DNA from: Pseudomonas chlororaphis subsp. piscium
GTDB taxonomy: Bacteria; Pseudomonadota; Gammaproteobacteria; Pseudomonadales; Pseudomonadaceae
Direction of reading: 5' to 3'
Length of the DNA: 64,000 nt
Assembly (NCBI RefSeq): GCF_003850345.1
Contig: NZ_CP027707.1
Coordinates: 5,828,001 to 5,892,000, forward strand
Position numbers and translations under genes: made by a program. Positions 35,770 to 44,778 of the stretch are shown here, piece after piece (position 1 is the stretch's first letter; each line of letters opens with the position of its first letter). The notes beneath the pieces were generated by a model, which saw nothing but the letters and a program-made list of their open reading frames with translations, did not search any database and was not told the DNA's origin.

Positions 35770-35944
35770 AGGCAATAGCGTCCGATCCTGCTGTCAGCTC
35801 CCTCTCATACCCGATCAAGAATCCTGCCCGCGGCCCACCCTCGCCCAGGCGCACCGCAGGCGTTCTGGACAGCAAGCCATAGGTCATCAGGCCGATGACA
35901 ATCAAGACCAGCAGAATGTCTTTGATCAAAGGAGACAGGTTCAT
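35759..35944 (-). CDS. Hypothetical small membrane protein (61 aa)
   Basis: Starts MNLSPLIKDILLVLIVIGLM: one membrane helix near the N-terminus, then a short soluble tail (TPAVRLGEGGPRAGFLIGYE). No family recognized. The ATG at 35944 is the only sensible start after the divergent regulatory region. It is 134 bp from the divergent response-regulator gene, and its 3' end overlaps the following small gene. Confidence 0.6.
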   Translation of the reverse strand: MNLSPLIKDILLVLIVIGLMTYGLLSRTPAVRLGEGGPRAGFLIGYERELTAGSDAIAYAS

Positions 35945-35989
35945 GGTGGCGCTCTCTTGCTGTAAAAGCCGCCACCCTAGAGTCCGACA

Positions 35990-36016
35990 GGTTAACGCCA
36001 GGTAAACATCGGTAAA
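35990..36016. promoter_or_regulatory. Candidate OmpR-family operator: GGTTAA/GGTAAA/GGTAAA
   Basis: Three GGT(T/A)AA hexamers start at 35990, 36001 and 36011, spaced 11 and 10 bp, between the divergent small membrane genes and the response-regulator gene. Direct repeats with 10-11 bp spacing are the usual binding pattern of OmpR/PhoB-type dimers, so autoregulation is plausible. Inference from pattern and position. Confidence 0.45.
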
Positions 36017-36078
36017 AAAACGCCCGACTCCGCTATCCTCTGGGCCACTGAGCGACAAGGGTCCAAGGGGACGTTCCC

Positions 36079-36753
36079 GTGCATATCCACCTGCTGCTGG
36101 TCGAGGACAACCTCGACCTGGCCAACACCGTCATCGAATACCTGGAGATCAGCGGGATCGTCTGCGATCACGCCAGCAATGGCCGGACCGGCCTGAGCCT
36201 GGCGCTGGACCAGCATTATGATGTGATCCTGCTGGACATCATGCTGCCGCGCCTGGACGGCCAACAGCTGTGCAAACAGCTGCGCGAACAGGGCAAACAG
36301 ACACCGATCATGATGCTCACCTCGCTGGATGCCCTGCCGGACAAGCTCGCCAGCTTTGCCATGGGCGCCGACGACTATCTGGTCAAGCCCTTCGAGCTGG
36401 CCGAACTGGTGGCCAGGATCCGCGCCCTGAGCCTGCGGCGCAGCGGCCAGGCCAGCCGCCTGCAGGTGGCCGACCTGACCATGGATCTGTCCACCCGCAA
36501 GGTCAGCCGCGCCGGACAGGAACTGCACCTGTCGCCCATCTGCTGGACCTTGCTGGAGTGCCTGATGCGTGCCAGTCCCGAGCCGGTGGGTCGCGAACGT
36601 CTCGAGGCCACGGTCTGGGGCGACGAGCCACCGGACAGCAATACCCTCAAGGTGCATATGCACCGCTTGCGCAAGGCAGTGGACAAGGATTTCAGCCAAC
36701 CGCTGATCCACACTATTTCCGGCATCGGCGTACAGCTGAGGCCCCATGCGTAA
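36079..36753 (+). CDS. OmpR/PhoB-family response regulator (GTG start)
   Basis: 224 residues. The receiver domain has the acidic pocket LLVEDN, phospho-acceptor Asp near 53 in VILLDIMLPRLDG and the conserved Lys in DDYLVKPFEL. The C-terminal winged helix (about 128-222) includes LEATVWGDEPPDSNTLKVHM and HTISGIGVQLR. AAGGGGACG precedes the GTG. ColR-like in overall pattern, but I cannot name the ortholog. It overlaps the kinase gene by 8 nt. Confidence 0.92.
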   Translation: MHIHLLLVEDNLDLANTVIEYLEISGIVCDHASNGRTGLSLALDQHYDVILLDIMLPRLDGQQLCKQLREQGKQTPIMMLTSLDALPDKLASFAMGADDYLVKPFELAELVARIRALSLRRSGQASRLQVADLTMDLSTRKVSRAGQELHLSPICWTLLECLMRASPEPVGRERLEATVWGDEPPDSNTLKVHMHRLRKAVDKDFSQPLIHTISGIGVQLRPHA

Positions 36754-38098
36754 GGGGCTGAGTCTGAAATGGGTGATCAGCGGCAGTTTCCTGCTGTTGA
36801 TCGCCGTGGTGCTGCTGATCTACAGCCAACTGCTATCGAGCTACAGCGTCCGTGGCCTGCTCTATACCGCCAGCGCCATGATGGAAGAGGAAGCCCTGTA
36901 CTTCGTCAGGCATTACAAGAAAGACCCGAGCCTGCCCCCACCGCAGAACTATTTCTTCAGCAGCGTTATCGGCAAGGAGGCGTTGCCGCCGAAAATTCGC
37001 CAGTTGCTGGATACGCCGCCAACCCTGTCCTTCGGTGCCGTGCAGGTGTTCGGTGAACTGGACGCCGATGGGCAGGATGAAGTCAAAGCGATCCTGGCCC
37101 AACCCCTGGGTGACGGCAAAACCCTGTATATGTTCGATGTCGACCACGACCATGAAGAAGGCGGCGAGGTCGAGACCCCGTTGTCCGATGCCTATCTCGA
37201 TCACGAACTGAACAGCGTCAACTTCATCAGTCTGGCGGTATTCGTCCCGGCACTGATCATCATCGTTCTGCTGGTCTGGTGGCTGGTACGTCCTCTCGGC
37301 CGGTTGGCCCAGTGGTCCACCACCCTGAAGGATCCGAATGCGGTGTCCAGCCAACGCCCGAATTTCCGCTTCAAGGAATTCAATGTACTGGCCGACTCCC
37401 TGGCCCAGAGCGTGCAGCAGGTGCAGGCCGCCAGCCTGCGCGAGGGACGCCTGCTGCGCTACACCAGCCATGAGTTGCGCACGCCGCTGGCGGTGCTCAA
37501 GGCCAACCTGGAACTGCTGGCCCTGCAGTCCGGGGGCACGTTGCCCCCACCCCTGCAACGTATCGAACGCTCGGTACTGAACATGCAACGCATTGCCGAG
37601 ACTCTGCTGTGGATGAGCCGCGAGCGCCTTGAACCCTTGCCGGAAGAAGCCATCGACATGGTCGAGTTGTTCAACGAACTGATCCAGGAGCATCGCTACC
37701 TGATCGGCAAGCGGGACATCGAACTGATCCTCGACATCAGCAACGAACCCTGTCGCCTGCCCCCGACCGCCTGCCGGATCGTGGTCGGTAACTTTCTGCG
37801 CAATGCCCTGCAATATGCCGACGAAGGCAGCATTGAAATCACCTTCGAGCAGCTGCAACTGCGCATCGTCAACCGCATCCGTGATACCAGCCAGCCGGAA
37901 GAATCCAGCGACTTCGGCTACGGCCTGGGCCTGGAACTGATGCGCCAGCTGTGCGCCAGGCTGGGCTGGAAAATCCAGGTCGTCACCGAACAGCAGCGCT
38001 TCACGGTGACCCTGGACTTCACCACCACTGAGCCTCCAGCTTCGCCCCAGAAGCGCGCCGAGGGCGATGCCAGCGAGATCAACCGACAGCCCGATTAA
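36746..38098 (+). CDS. Sensor histidine kinase with abbreviated catalytic domain
   Basis: 450 residues. Membrane helices at about 10-30 and 160-181 enclose a periplasmic sensor of about 130 residues. It contains an acidic, His-bearing patch FDVDHDHEEGGEVE near 130-143 that could bind cations (inference). A linker with no clear HAMP signature leads to the H-box RYTSHELRTPLAVL (His near 242). The N-box is NFLRNALQYADEG; GYGLGLELMRQL follows at about 391, but a normal G1 motif (DxGxG) between them is not visible. Cotranscribed with the response regulator. Its stop codon overlaps that of the convergent LuxR gene within TTAA. Confidence 0.9.
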   Translation: MRKGLSLKWVISGSFLLLIAVVLLIYSQLLSSYSVRGLLYTASAMMEEEALYFVRHYKKDPSLPPPQNYFFSSVIGKEALPPKIRQLLDTPPTLSFGAVQVFGELDADGQDEVKAILAQPLGDGKTLYMFDVDHDHEEGGEVETPLSDAYLDHELNSVNFISLAVFVPALIIIVLLVWWLVRPLGRLAQWSTTLKDPNAVSSQRPNFRFKEFNVLADSLAQSVQQVQAASLREGRLLRYTSHELRTPLAVLKANLELLALQSGGTLPPPLQRIERSVLNMQRIAETLLWMSRERLEPLPEEAIDMVELFNELIQEHRYLIGKRDIELILDISNEPCRLPPTACRIVVGNFLRNALQYADEGSIEITFEQLQLRIVNRIRDTSQPEESSDFGYGLGLELMRQLCARLGWKIQVVTEQQRFTVTLDFTTTEPPASPQKRAEGDASEINRQPD

Positions 38099-40830
38099 CC
38101 CAGCAAGCCCAGTTCCTGGGCCCGGGCCACGGCCTGGGTGCGACGCTCCACCCCCAGCTTGCTGTTGATATGGCTGGCGTGGGTCTTCACGGTGTGCAGC
38201 GAGATAAACAACTGATCGCTGATTTCCTGGTTGGAACAGCCCTGGGCGATCAGTTGCAGCACCGCCAGTTCGCGGGAGCTGAGGGCTTCGCCGTGATGCT
38301 GCTCCAGAGGTTCGCGCGCCACGGCGGCCGGCAGACGTTCGAGCAAGGTCTGGCGCAATGGCGTCGCCGGCCCCTGCTGAAGTTGCTCGCGGACCCAGGC
38401 CGGATGCGCCCGTACTGCCCATTCGAACGGTTGCAATGCCCCGCCCACGGCAGCTTCCAGCGCCTGGGCAAAGGCCTGCCGGGCCTCGGGGTCGCGCCCC
38501 TGGGCCAGCAACAGCGCGACCTTCTGATTCAACGCCATCACATTGAGCATCTGCCGCCCGCTCTCCCGGCCATGCTCCACCAGTTTGTCCAGACGCTGTT
38601 CGGCCAGGGCCGGCGCGCCCTGGATACTGTCGAGCAAGGCCTGCTGCAACTCGATATGCAGCGGCAGCTGTGGATGAAACTCCGGCGCCGCGGCGGCTTG
38701 GTCGCCGGTGTAGGTCTGCCCCAGGCGAGCCAGCCAGGCCTGCGCCAGGTCGGTGCGGCCCTGGGCCAGCCAGAGCTCGCATTTGACCAGGGTGATCATC
38801 GCCAGGTAGTAGATCGGCGGGACGTCCCAGATGTGCATCAGGCGCTCGGCCTCGGCCAGCTCGGCAAAGGCCTTGGCAAACTCACCGTTGTGCCCTTCCA
38901 GGTTGGCGATCACGCAATGGCCGATCAGCACGCTGATATCGCGACAGGCCCGGGCCTCGACCAGGCCCGCCCGCAAGCGGGCCAGCCCGGTCTCGGGCTG
39001 GCAGCGCAACATCAACAGATAACCCTCATACAGCGTCAGCCGCGCCCGTACCGCATACAGACGCTGCGTGGACAGGCCATACAAGCGCTGCAAACCCTGG
39101 CGGACTTCATCCAGCGCCCGCAGGATCTCACCGCGGGCTTGCAGCACCCGGGCCCGGTCGTAATGGGCCAGGGCCTCGAACAAGGGGTTGCCGACCCGCT
39201 GCGCCAGTTCCAGGGACTCGCGGTTGAGCCCCCTGGCGCGCCACAAATCGCCATCGGCGATCGCCAGGTTGGACAGGGTCGACAGGCACACCAGCCGCTG
39301 CCCGTAACGTTTCTGGGGCAAGGTTTCCAGGGCTTCGGTGCAATACAGCAGGGTCAGTTCGCGATTCCCCCGCCCACGGGCGACAATCCCGCTCAAGGCC
39401 AGCCATTGCGCCAGCATGGATTTCTGCGCGGTGGCCGAGGGGGCCGGCAGGAAGCGACTCAAATGGCTGGCCAGTTCCTCGGCGGCATCCAGCTGGCACG
39501 CCAGCCCCAGCGCCCAGCTGTACAGCACGATCAGCCGCGGGGTGCTGATCAGCAGGCTGTCGGGCAAGTCCATTTTCCAGCGCAGCAACATGCCGACGTT
39601 CTGTTCCGCCAGCAACTGTTCCTCGGACAGGTTTTGTACCAGGTTCGCCGCCACATCCAGGTGCCCGGCGCGCAACGCCTGCTCCACCGCTTCGTCCAGC
39701 AGCCCCTGGGCGTTGAACCAGCGACAGGCCCGCAAGTGCAGGCTGGCCGGCGGCAATACCGCGTTGGCGGTGGGCCGGGTGCGCAGCAGGTCGGAAAACA
39801 GATGGTGATAACGGTACCAGTGCCCCTGCTCGTCCAGCGGCACCAGGAACACCTGGTGGGCCAACAGGTAACGCAGGATCTCGGCACTGTCGTGGGACTC
39901 GCGCAGCGCATCGCACAGTTCGCTGCAGAAACGCTCCTGGGGCGCCGTGTCATAAAGAAACGACTGCACTTCGGCAGGCAGGCAATCGATGACTTCTTCC
40001 AGCAGATAATCGCGAATCAGGCCTTCGCCGCCATTCAGCGACTGCGGCAAGGCTCCACTGCTGCCTGCCTCCGAGGCCGCCAACAACCAGAAGCGCAGGC
40101 CCGCTACCCAGCCTTCGCTACGCAGGATCAGACTTTCCAGCGCCTCGCCACGCAGCGAACTGCTGTGCCGGTCGAGCAGGGTCAGGGATTCGTCGTAGGT
40201 CAGGCGCAGGTCCTGCTCGTGCAGTTCCAGCAACTGCCGCGACAGGCGCAGACGCGCCAGGTGCCAGTCCGGGCGCTGACGGCTGGTCACCAGCACCAGC
40301 AGGCCGTCGGGTAAATGATTGAGGAAGAACTGCAGGCAACGATCGAGCACCGGCCCCTGGGCCAGGTGGTAATCGTCCAGCACCAGCAACAAGGGAGAAG
40401 CACTGGAAAGGTGGGTCGCCAATTCATCGAGCAGGCCGTCCAACCACTCCTCGAAGGCGAAGGGCTGGTGGCGCTGGCGCATCTTCAGCAGCCCGAGGGA
40501 TTGGCTGCCCAACTGGGCGAAATATTGTTGCAGCCCCTCGAGCAGGCGTTCGAGAAAACGACCCGGATCGCTGTCCCGACGACTGAGCCCCAGCCACAGG
40601 CTGCGCCAGTGCGGCGGCAGGCTCTGGCAGAACTCCACCGCCAGCGAACTCTTGCCAAAACCGGCCGGTGCGCTGACCAACAGCAACCGGCCATTGAGGC
40701 CTGCGCTCAAGCGCTCGCACAGACGCGGCCGCAGTACGTAGCCGTCGGGCAAGGGTGGTCGGTAGAAGCGCCCTTCCGGCGCGGCAATGAGCGCACCGGC
40801 AGGCCCCTGGATACGGGACAGATCAGTCAT
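38095..40830 (-). CDS. MalT/AlkS-type LuxR-family ATP-dependent transcriptional activator
   Basis: 911 residues. N-terminal STAND-type ATPase: Walker A SAPAGFGKSS at about 53-62 and Walker B LLLVLDDYHL at about 147-156. A long TPR-like helical middle follows. The C-terminal LuxR helix-turn-helix, about 848-908, reads LSSRELAVLQLIAQGCSNQE then LHTVKTHASHINSKLGVERR. Proteins of this build (MalT, AlkS) are inducer- and ATP-dependent activators. The neighbouring DUF1329/DUF1302/acyl-CoA-ligase genes are the likely targets. I use the ATG at 40830; a TTG two codons earlier exists. Confidence 0.9.
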   Translation of the reverse strand: MTDLSRIQGPAGALIAAPEGRFYRPPLPDGYVLRPRLCERLSAGLNGRLLLVSAPAGFGKSSLAVEFCQSLPPHWRSLWLGLSRRDSDPGRFLERLLEGLQQYFAQLGSQSLGLLKMRQRHQPFAFEEWLDGLLDELATHLSSASPLLLVLDDYHLAQGPVLDRCLQFFLNHLPDGLLVLVTSRQRPDWHLARLRLSRQLLELHEQDLRLTYDESLTLLDRHSSSLRGEALESLILRSEGWVAGLRFWLLAASEAGSSGALPQSLNGGEGLIRDYLLEEVIDCLPAEVQSFLYDTAPQERFCSELCDALRESHDSAEILRYLLAHQVFLVPLDEQGHWYRYHHLFSDLLRTRPTANAVLPPASLHLRACRWFNAQGLLDEAVEQALRAGHLDVAANLVQNLSEEQLLAEQNVGMLLRWKMDLPDSLLISTPRLIVLYSWALGLACQLDAAEELASHLSRFLPAPSATAQKSMLAQWLALSGIVARGRGNRELTLLYCTEALETLPQKRYGQRLVCLSTLSNLAIADGDLWRARGLNRESLELAQRVGNPLFEALAHYDRARVLQARGEILRALDEVRQGLQRLYGLSTQRLYAVRARLTLYEGYLLMLRCQPETGLARLRAGLVEARACRDISVLIGHCVIANLEGHNGEFAKAFAELAEAERLMHIWDVPPIYYLAMITLVKCELWLAQGRTDLAQAWLARLGQTYTGDQAAAAPEFHPQLPLHIELQQALLDSIQGAPALAEQRLDKLVEHGRESGRQMLNVMALNQKVALLLAQGRDPEARQAFAQALEAAVGGALQPFEWAVRAHPAWVREQLQQGPATPLRQTLLERLPAAVAREPLEQHHGEALSSRELAVLQLIAQGCSNQEISDQLFISLHTVKTHASHINSKLGVERRTQAVARAQELGLLG

Positions 40831-40968
40831 GGCCAACTCTTATTGAAGTGCTGTTGTCGGCAATACAGATGTCGGCAGACTATCGGTAAAAAGCCCCCTG
40901 TTGAAGATTTTTGCTACAGATGGCTAGAAAAAGAATACAACCAGGTTTGTCAGTGCTCCCCACGTACC

Positions 40969-41064
40969 TGCAGGAGCGAGCTTGCTCACGATCAGGGCAG
41001 CGCGGTTTTACCGGGAAGAGGCATTATCTGGCGTATTTTTCGCGAGCGAGCTCGCTCCTACAGG
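40969..41064. repeat. Inverted pair of REP sequences (BIME-like)
   Basis: Unit 1 (40969-40992) contains CAGGAGCGAGCTTGCTCACG; unit 2 (41041-41064) contains CGCGAGCGAGCTCGCTCCTA in the opposite orientation, about 48 bp apart. The 328-bp spacer 40831-41158 otherwise holds only the terminator at 41098 and no gene. Confidence 0.75.
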
Positions 41065-41097
41065 GGCCAACCCGTGTTTTGTAGAAAAATCCAGACA

Positions 41098-41127
41098 ATA
41101 AAAAACGCCCCGAACCAGTCGGGGCGT
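41098..41127 (-). terminator. Terminator after the DUF1329 gene
   Basis: ACGCCCCGA/TCGGGGCGT stem with loop ACCAG; on the minus strand it is followed by T6 (plus-strand A-run from 41100). Ends the DUF1302-DUF1329 transcript. Confidence 0.85.
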
Positions 41128-41158
41128 CGATCGAGGATGCGCCTCGATTTACCGCGGG

Positions 41159-42523
41159 TTAACGAACGCCATCCTGGCGCAGGGCCGCCGGGGTGAAGTC
41201 GCTGGTGGTGGCGGTGAAGCCGAAGTCATAGGCCGATTTCTCTTCGTTCTTCATGCCCAGTGCCAGGTAACGGCCGGACTGCAGGTCGTAGAGGGTTTCC
41301 AGGGCGTACCACGGCACTTGCTTGTCGTAGTAGTTCTCGGCATGCGCCTCGGCCACGCGCCACAGCTGGCCACGACCGTCGTAGTGGTCGATCACCGCGG
41401 CCTGCCAGGTGTCTTCATCGATGTAGAAGTCACGCTTGGCGTAGATATGACGCTGACCTTCCTTCAGGGTCGCGACCACGTGCCAGACACGGCGCAGCTC
41501 GTAGCGAGCCAGGTCCTGGTTGATGTGGCCGGCCTTGATGATCTCGGCGTACTTCAGTTGCGGCGAGTCGAGCTTGTAGCTGTTGGAGGCGATGTACATC
41601 TCCTTCTTGCCTTCCAGCTTCCAGTCGTAGCGGTCCGGCGCGCCGTTGTACATGTCGAGGTTGTCGGAGGTACGCAGGCCGTCGGCCGCGGTACCCGGAC
41701 CGTCATACGACACTTGCGGGGCGCGACGCACACGGCGCTGGCCGGCGTTGTAGACCCACGCCGAACGCGGTTCCTTCACCTGGTCGAGGGTTTCGTGCAC
41801 CAGCAGCACACCACCGGCCAGACGCGCCGGCGCGGTCACTTTCTGCTTGAAGTAGAACAGGATGTTGCCCGGGTTCGCCGGATCGTAGTCCTTCATCTTG
41901 TCGCGGAACACGAACTGGTCCTGGAAGTACACCAGGCTGAACGAGCCGTTGGCCTGTGGCGTCGCCTGGGTCACCAGACGGGTCACACTGCCGCCGCGAT
42001 AGCGGGTGATGTGGTTCCAGATGACTTCCACACCGCTTTTCGGAATCGGGAACGGAATGGCGGTCTTGAAGTTTTCCAGGCCGTTGCCGCCGCTGACCAG
42101 GTTGGTCTTGGTGGCGTTTTCCTTGATCGCGGCGAACACGTCAGCAGGTACCGTAGCCCCGCGGTGGGACGGGTAGACCGGCATTTTGAAAGTTTCCGGG
42201 TAACGCTTGAACATCGCGTACTGCCCCGGCGCCAGCTTGTCCTTGTACTGCTCGACGTTCTGCGCGGTGATGGTGAACTGCGGCTGCTCGCTGGCGTACG
42301 GGTTGGACAGGAAGCCCTTGCTGTCCACACTGCCGGCGTTGGTCGGCAAGGCTTTCCAGGCTGGAATGGTACCGGCGGAGTTACCGGCCATTTCCGCGCC
42401 CATCGGCGTCAAGGAGGTACCCAGCTTGGCCGCTTCATCGGCCGAGACCGCGGCCATGACCCCGGTCGCCAGCAGCGACAGCCCGAGGACACCGACCTGC
42501 AACAGACTCTTGGTTACTTTCAT
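41159..42523 (-). CDS. DUF1329 family periplasmic/outer-membrane-associated protein
   Basis: 454 residues with a Sec signal peptide (KSLLQVGVLGLSLLATGVMA). DUF1329 hallmarks include GNSAGTIPAWKAL, the VYPSHRGA region, YNAGQRRVRRAPQVSYDGPG and DRYDWKLEGKKEMYIASNSY. The family is predicted to have a LolB-like lipid-handling fold and is almost always paired with a DUF1302 protein, as here (28 bp upstream). A role in handling hydrophobic substrates is inferred from the acyl-CoA ligase nearby. Confidence 0.9.
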   Translation of the reverse strand: MKVTKSLLQVGVLGLSLLATGVMAAVSADEAAKLGTSLTPMGAEMAGNSAGTIPAWKALPTNAGSVDSKGFLSNPYASEQPQFTITAQNVEQYKDKLAPGQYAMFKRYPETFKMPVYPSHRGATVPADVFAAIKENATKTNLVSGGNGLENFKTAIPFPIPKSGVEVIWNHITRYRGGSVTRLVTQATPQANGSFSLVYFQDQFVFRDKMKDYDPANPGNILFYFKQKVTAPARLAGGVLLVHETLDQVKEPRSAWVYNAGQRRVRRAPQVSYDGPGTAADGLRTSDNLDMYNGAPDRYDWKLEGKKEMYIASNSYKLDSPQLKYAEIIKAGHINQDLARYELRRVWHVVATLKEGQRHIYAKRDFYIDEDTWQAAVIDHYDGRGQLWRVAEAHAENYYDKQVPWYALETLYDLQSGRYLALGMKNEEKSAYDFGFTATTSDFTPAALRQDGVR

Positions 42524-42551
42524 ATTCTTGTTCTTCCTGAAAATGCAGTGC

Positions 42552-44441
42552 TTAGAAGTTCACGCCGAAACTGAGGGCCACGAAGTCACGGTCATCCACG
42601 GTGGTGTACTTGCCGTCGAAGAAGTTGGTGTACGCCAGGCTCGCGGTGTAGGTGTTCTGGTACTCGGCATCCACGCCCAGGCTGATGGCCTTGCGACCTT
42701 CCTCGAAGTTGCCGCCAGGGCCAGGCGAGTAACCGCTGACGTCATGGGACCATGCCACGTTCGGCTTGAGGTTCACACCGGCGAACACGTCGTTGTATTC
42801 CCAGATGGCACGACCGCGATAACCCCAGGAAGTCGAGGTGGTGAAGCCGTCGTCGTTACAGTTGCGGCTGCGATTGTTGGTCGCCGCGCCCGCCCCCGCG
42901 CCGTTGATGGTGCTGGTGTTGAGGATCTGCGAGCAGGTGTCCAGGCTGCCGGTGGCAGGCAGTTCGCCCGGGCCATAAACCGGATCGCGGCCGTAACGAA
43001 CCTTGGAGGTGCTTTCCAGGCCGCCCACGTAGGTCAGGCCGACTTCACCGACCAGGGTCAGGCGGCTGGCGCCCATGACCTGATCGAAGAAGTGGGTGAA
43101 GGTGGTCTGCAGCTGGGTGATCTCTTTACGGCGATAGCCATGCAGGTCCTGACCCGGAGCGCCGTCGAGCAGCGATGCATTGGCCAGGGTGCCGCCCAGT
43201 GGGCGAACACCGGCGAACAGGATATCGGTGGAGTTCAACTGCACCGGAGCGTTCGGGCGATAGCTGATCTCACCGCTCCACGCGGTACCGGTAGGCAAGG
43301 TGGTGGAGAAGCTCAGGCCGTAGAGGCGGATGTCCTCAGGGTACTCGACGAAGTACTCGGAGCTGCCTGCCACTACCAGTGGGCCCAGGGCGCGGAACGC
43401 CGCTGGCAAGGCCGCGACACGGTCGAAGACCGCCTGCGGAGCACCGGTGGCGCTGAAGATCGGCGCACGGCTGTGGTAGTTCATGAAGTACGCGCCGAAC
43501 TCGGTGTCGAGCGGCTCGTACATGTACTTGAAGGACACGCCCCACTGCCCGCTGTCCCGTGCATCGCGGTCCGGGCCACGACGTACCAGCACGCCTTCCT
43601 GGTTGACGTCGACGCCCGCGGCGGCCAGTGGCCCCAGGGCAATCGATGGAATGGTCGAGCGTTTGTTCAGCACCCGCAGGTTGTCGCTGCAACCGTCGGC
43701 GATGATGTCCGGCTGGGAGAAGAAGGTGCCGCAGTTGTCGACGACGGTCTGGTCCCATTCCAGCTGATAGAAGGCTTCGGCCGAGAGGTTCTCGGTCAAG
43801 CTCTGGGAGACGTAGAACATGTTGACCGGGATCAGACCTTCCTTGATCTCCGCACCAGGACGGCGGAAAGCGGACACGTCGATCGGGTTGATCGAGTTGA
43901 TGCCGCCGCCAATGAAGGTACTTTCACCCCAGCTCACGACTTGCTTGCCCAGACGCACGGAACCCGGCTGCTCGGCGATCGAGTAGTTGTGGTAGACGAA
44001 GGCGTCGAGGATCTGCCCGCCGGAGGACTTGGCGCCTTCCTTGCGGTTGCTGTCGCTGATGTCCTTGAACTCGCGGCTTTCGTCCTTGAGCTCGAAGTCA
44101 TACCAGTATTTGCCGCGGACGAAGACCCCGGTGTCGCCGTATTTCAGTTCAAGGTCATGGATGCCCTTGAAGATCTTGGAGAAGGTTTCGCCGCTCTTGA
44201 AGTTAGCGTGGCCATCGTCGGAGGTCTGGGACAGGCCATGACCGCCGTTGTTGACACCAATCAGATTCTTGTTGGGGCTCTGGGTAGACCAGCTCGCACC
44301 CAGCGATAGAGAAGAGTCGAACTGACCTTCGATTTCACCGATGTTGAAACTGACGCCGAAGGCAGGTCCGGCGAGCGTAGAGGCGAGACTGACGGCCAGA
44401 GGCAGTTTCGCCCGGCGCCAGAACTGGTTTACTGATGTCAT
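42552..44441 (-). CDS. DUF1302 family outer-membrane beta-barrel protein
   Basis: 629 residues from MTSVNQFWRRAKLPLAVSLA, with a signal peptide ending near GPAFG. The mature start VSFNIGEIEGQFDSSLSLGA is typical of DUF1302, and alternating amphipathic strands continue to a C-terminal Phe (SFGVNF), an outer-membrane barrel signature. Four Cys residues occur in loops. I chose the ATG at 44441 because it starts the signal peptide. In operon with the DUF1329 gene. A -10-like TATAGT lies about 150 bp upstream, without a good -35, as would suit an activator-dependent promoter. Confidence 0.9.
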   Translation of the reverse strand: MTSVNQFWRRAKLPLAVSLASTLAGPAFGVSFNIGEIEGQFDSSLSLGASWSTQSPNKNLIGVNNGGHGLSQTSDDGHANFKSGETFSKIFKGIHDLELKYGDTGVFVRGKYWYDFELKDESREFKDISDSNRKEGAKSSGGQILDAFVYHNYSIAEQPGSVRLGKQVVSWGESTFIGGGINSINPIDVSAFRRPGAEIKEGLIPVNMFYVSQSLTENLSAEAFYQLEWDQTVVDNCGTFFSQPDIIADGCSDNLRVLNKRSTIPSIALGPLAAAGVDVNQEGVLVRRGPDRDARDSGQWGVSFKYMYEPLDTEFGAYFMNYHSRAPIFSATGAPQAVFDRVAALPAAFRALGPLVVAGSSEYFVEYPEDIRLYGLSFSTTLPTGTAWSGEISYRPNAPVQLNSTDILFAGVRPLGGTLANASLLDGAPGQDLHGYRRKEITQLQTTFTHFFDQVMGASRLTLVGEVGLTYVGGLESTSKVRYGRDPVYGPGELPATGSLDTCSQILNTSTINGAGAGAATNNRSRNCNDDGFTTSTSWGYRGRAIWEYNDVFAGVNLKPNVAWSHDVSGYSPGPGGNFEEGRKAISLGVDAEYQNTYTASLAYTNFFDGKYTTVDDRDFVALSFGVNF

Positions 44442-44778
44442 CGACGCTACTCCATGTGCTTTATTGTTATGGCAGTGAGCACTTTTAAAAACGCTCTGAA
44501 CGGGCGGAACCCAGTCAGCCCCGAAGTCGTTCAAAGTTGCATCGCCCCATGTTGTGCGGTTGCCCCGTTCTTAAAAATCCTTGGGCGGACTATAGCCAGC
44601 AGGTGGTACGGCTTGATCCCTCTAAAGTGTGATTTGCAGCCTCCAACCACTCTGGAACGGTCCTTTCGCCAGTCCGGCAAATGCCGGCACGGCAAGGATG
44701 GCTGAAAATTCGGATTTGACAAGGCAAGCGCTTGCTTGGTGGGCTCTACCGTGCCCTTTCGGGCACGGTAGGAGGTGT
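44442..44778. other. 337-bp spacer with palindromes, no gene seen
   Basis: The spacer between the acyl-CoA ligase stop and the DUF1302 start holds a perfect 12-bp palindrome GCAAGCGCTTGC at 44724-44735 and a 10-bp-stem hairpin TACCGTGCCC/GGGCACGGTA at 44747-44770. The hairpin begins 9 bp after the ligase stop but has no T-run on the minus strand. The -10-like TATAGT for DUF1302 lies near 44592. I see no ORF with coding character. Confidence 0.55.

Noticed and set aside
38170..40314. 714-codon plus-strand frame opposite the LuxR regulator
   Set aside because: Gln/Arg-rich, low-complexity translation typical of antisense frames; the minus-strand gene has Walker and helix-turn-helix motifs.
44747..44770. 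Hairpin after the acyl-CoA ligase as an intrinsic terminator
   Set aside because: The stem is strong, but no T-run follows on either strand; kept only as a structural element of the spacer.
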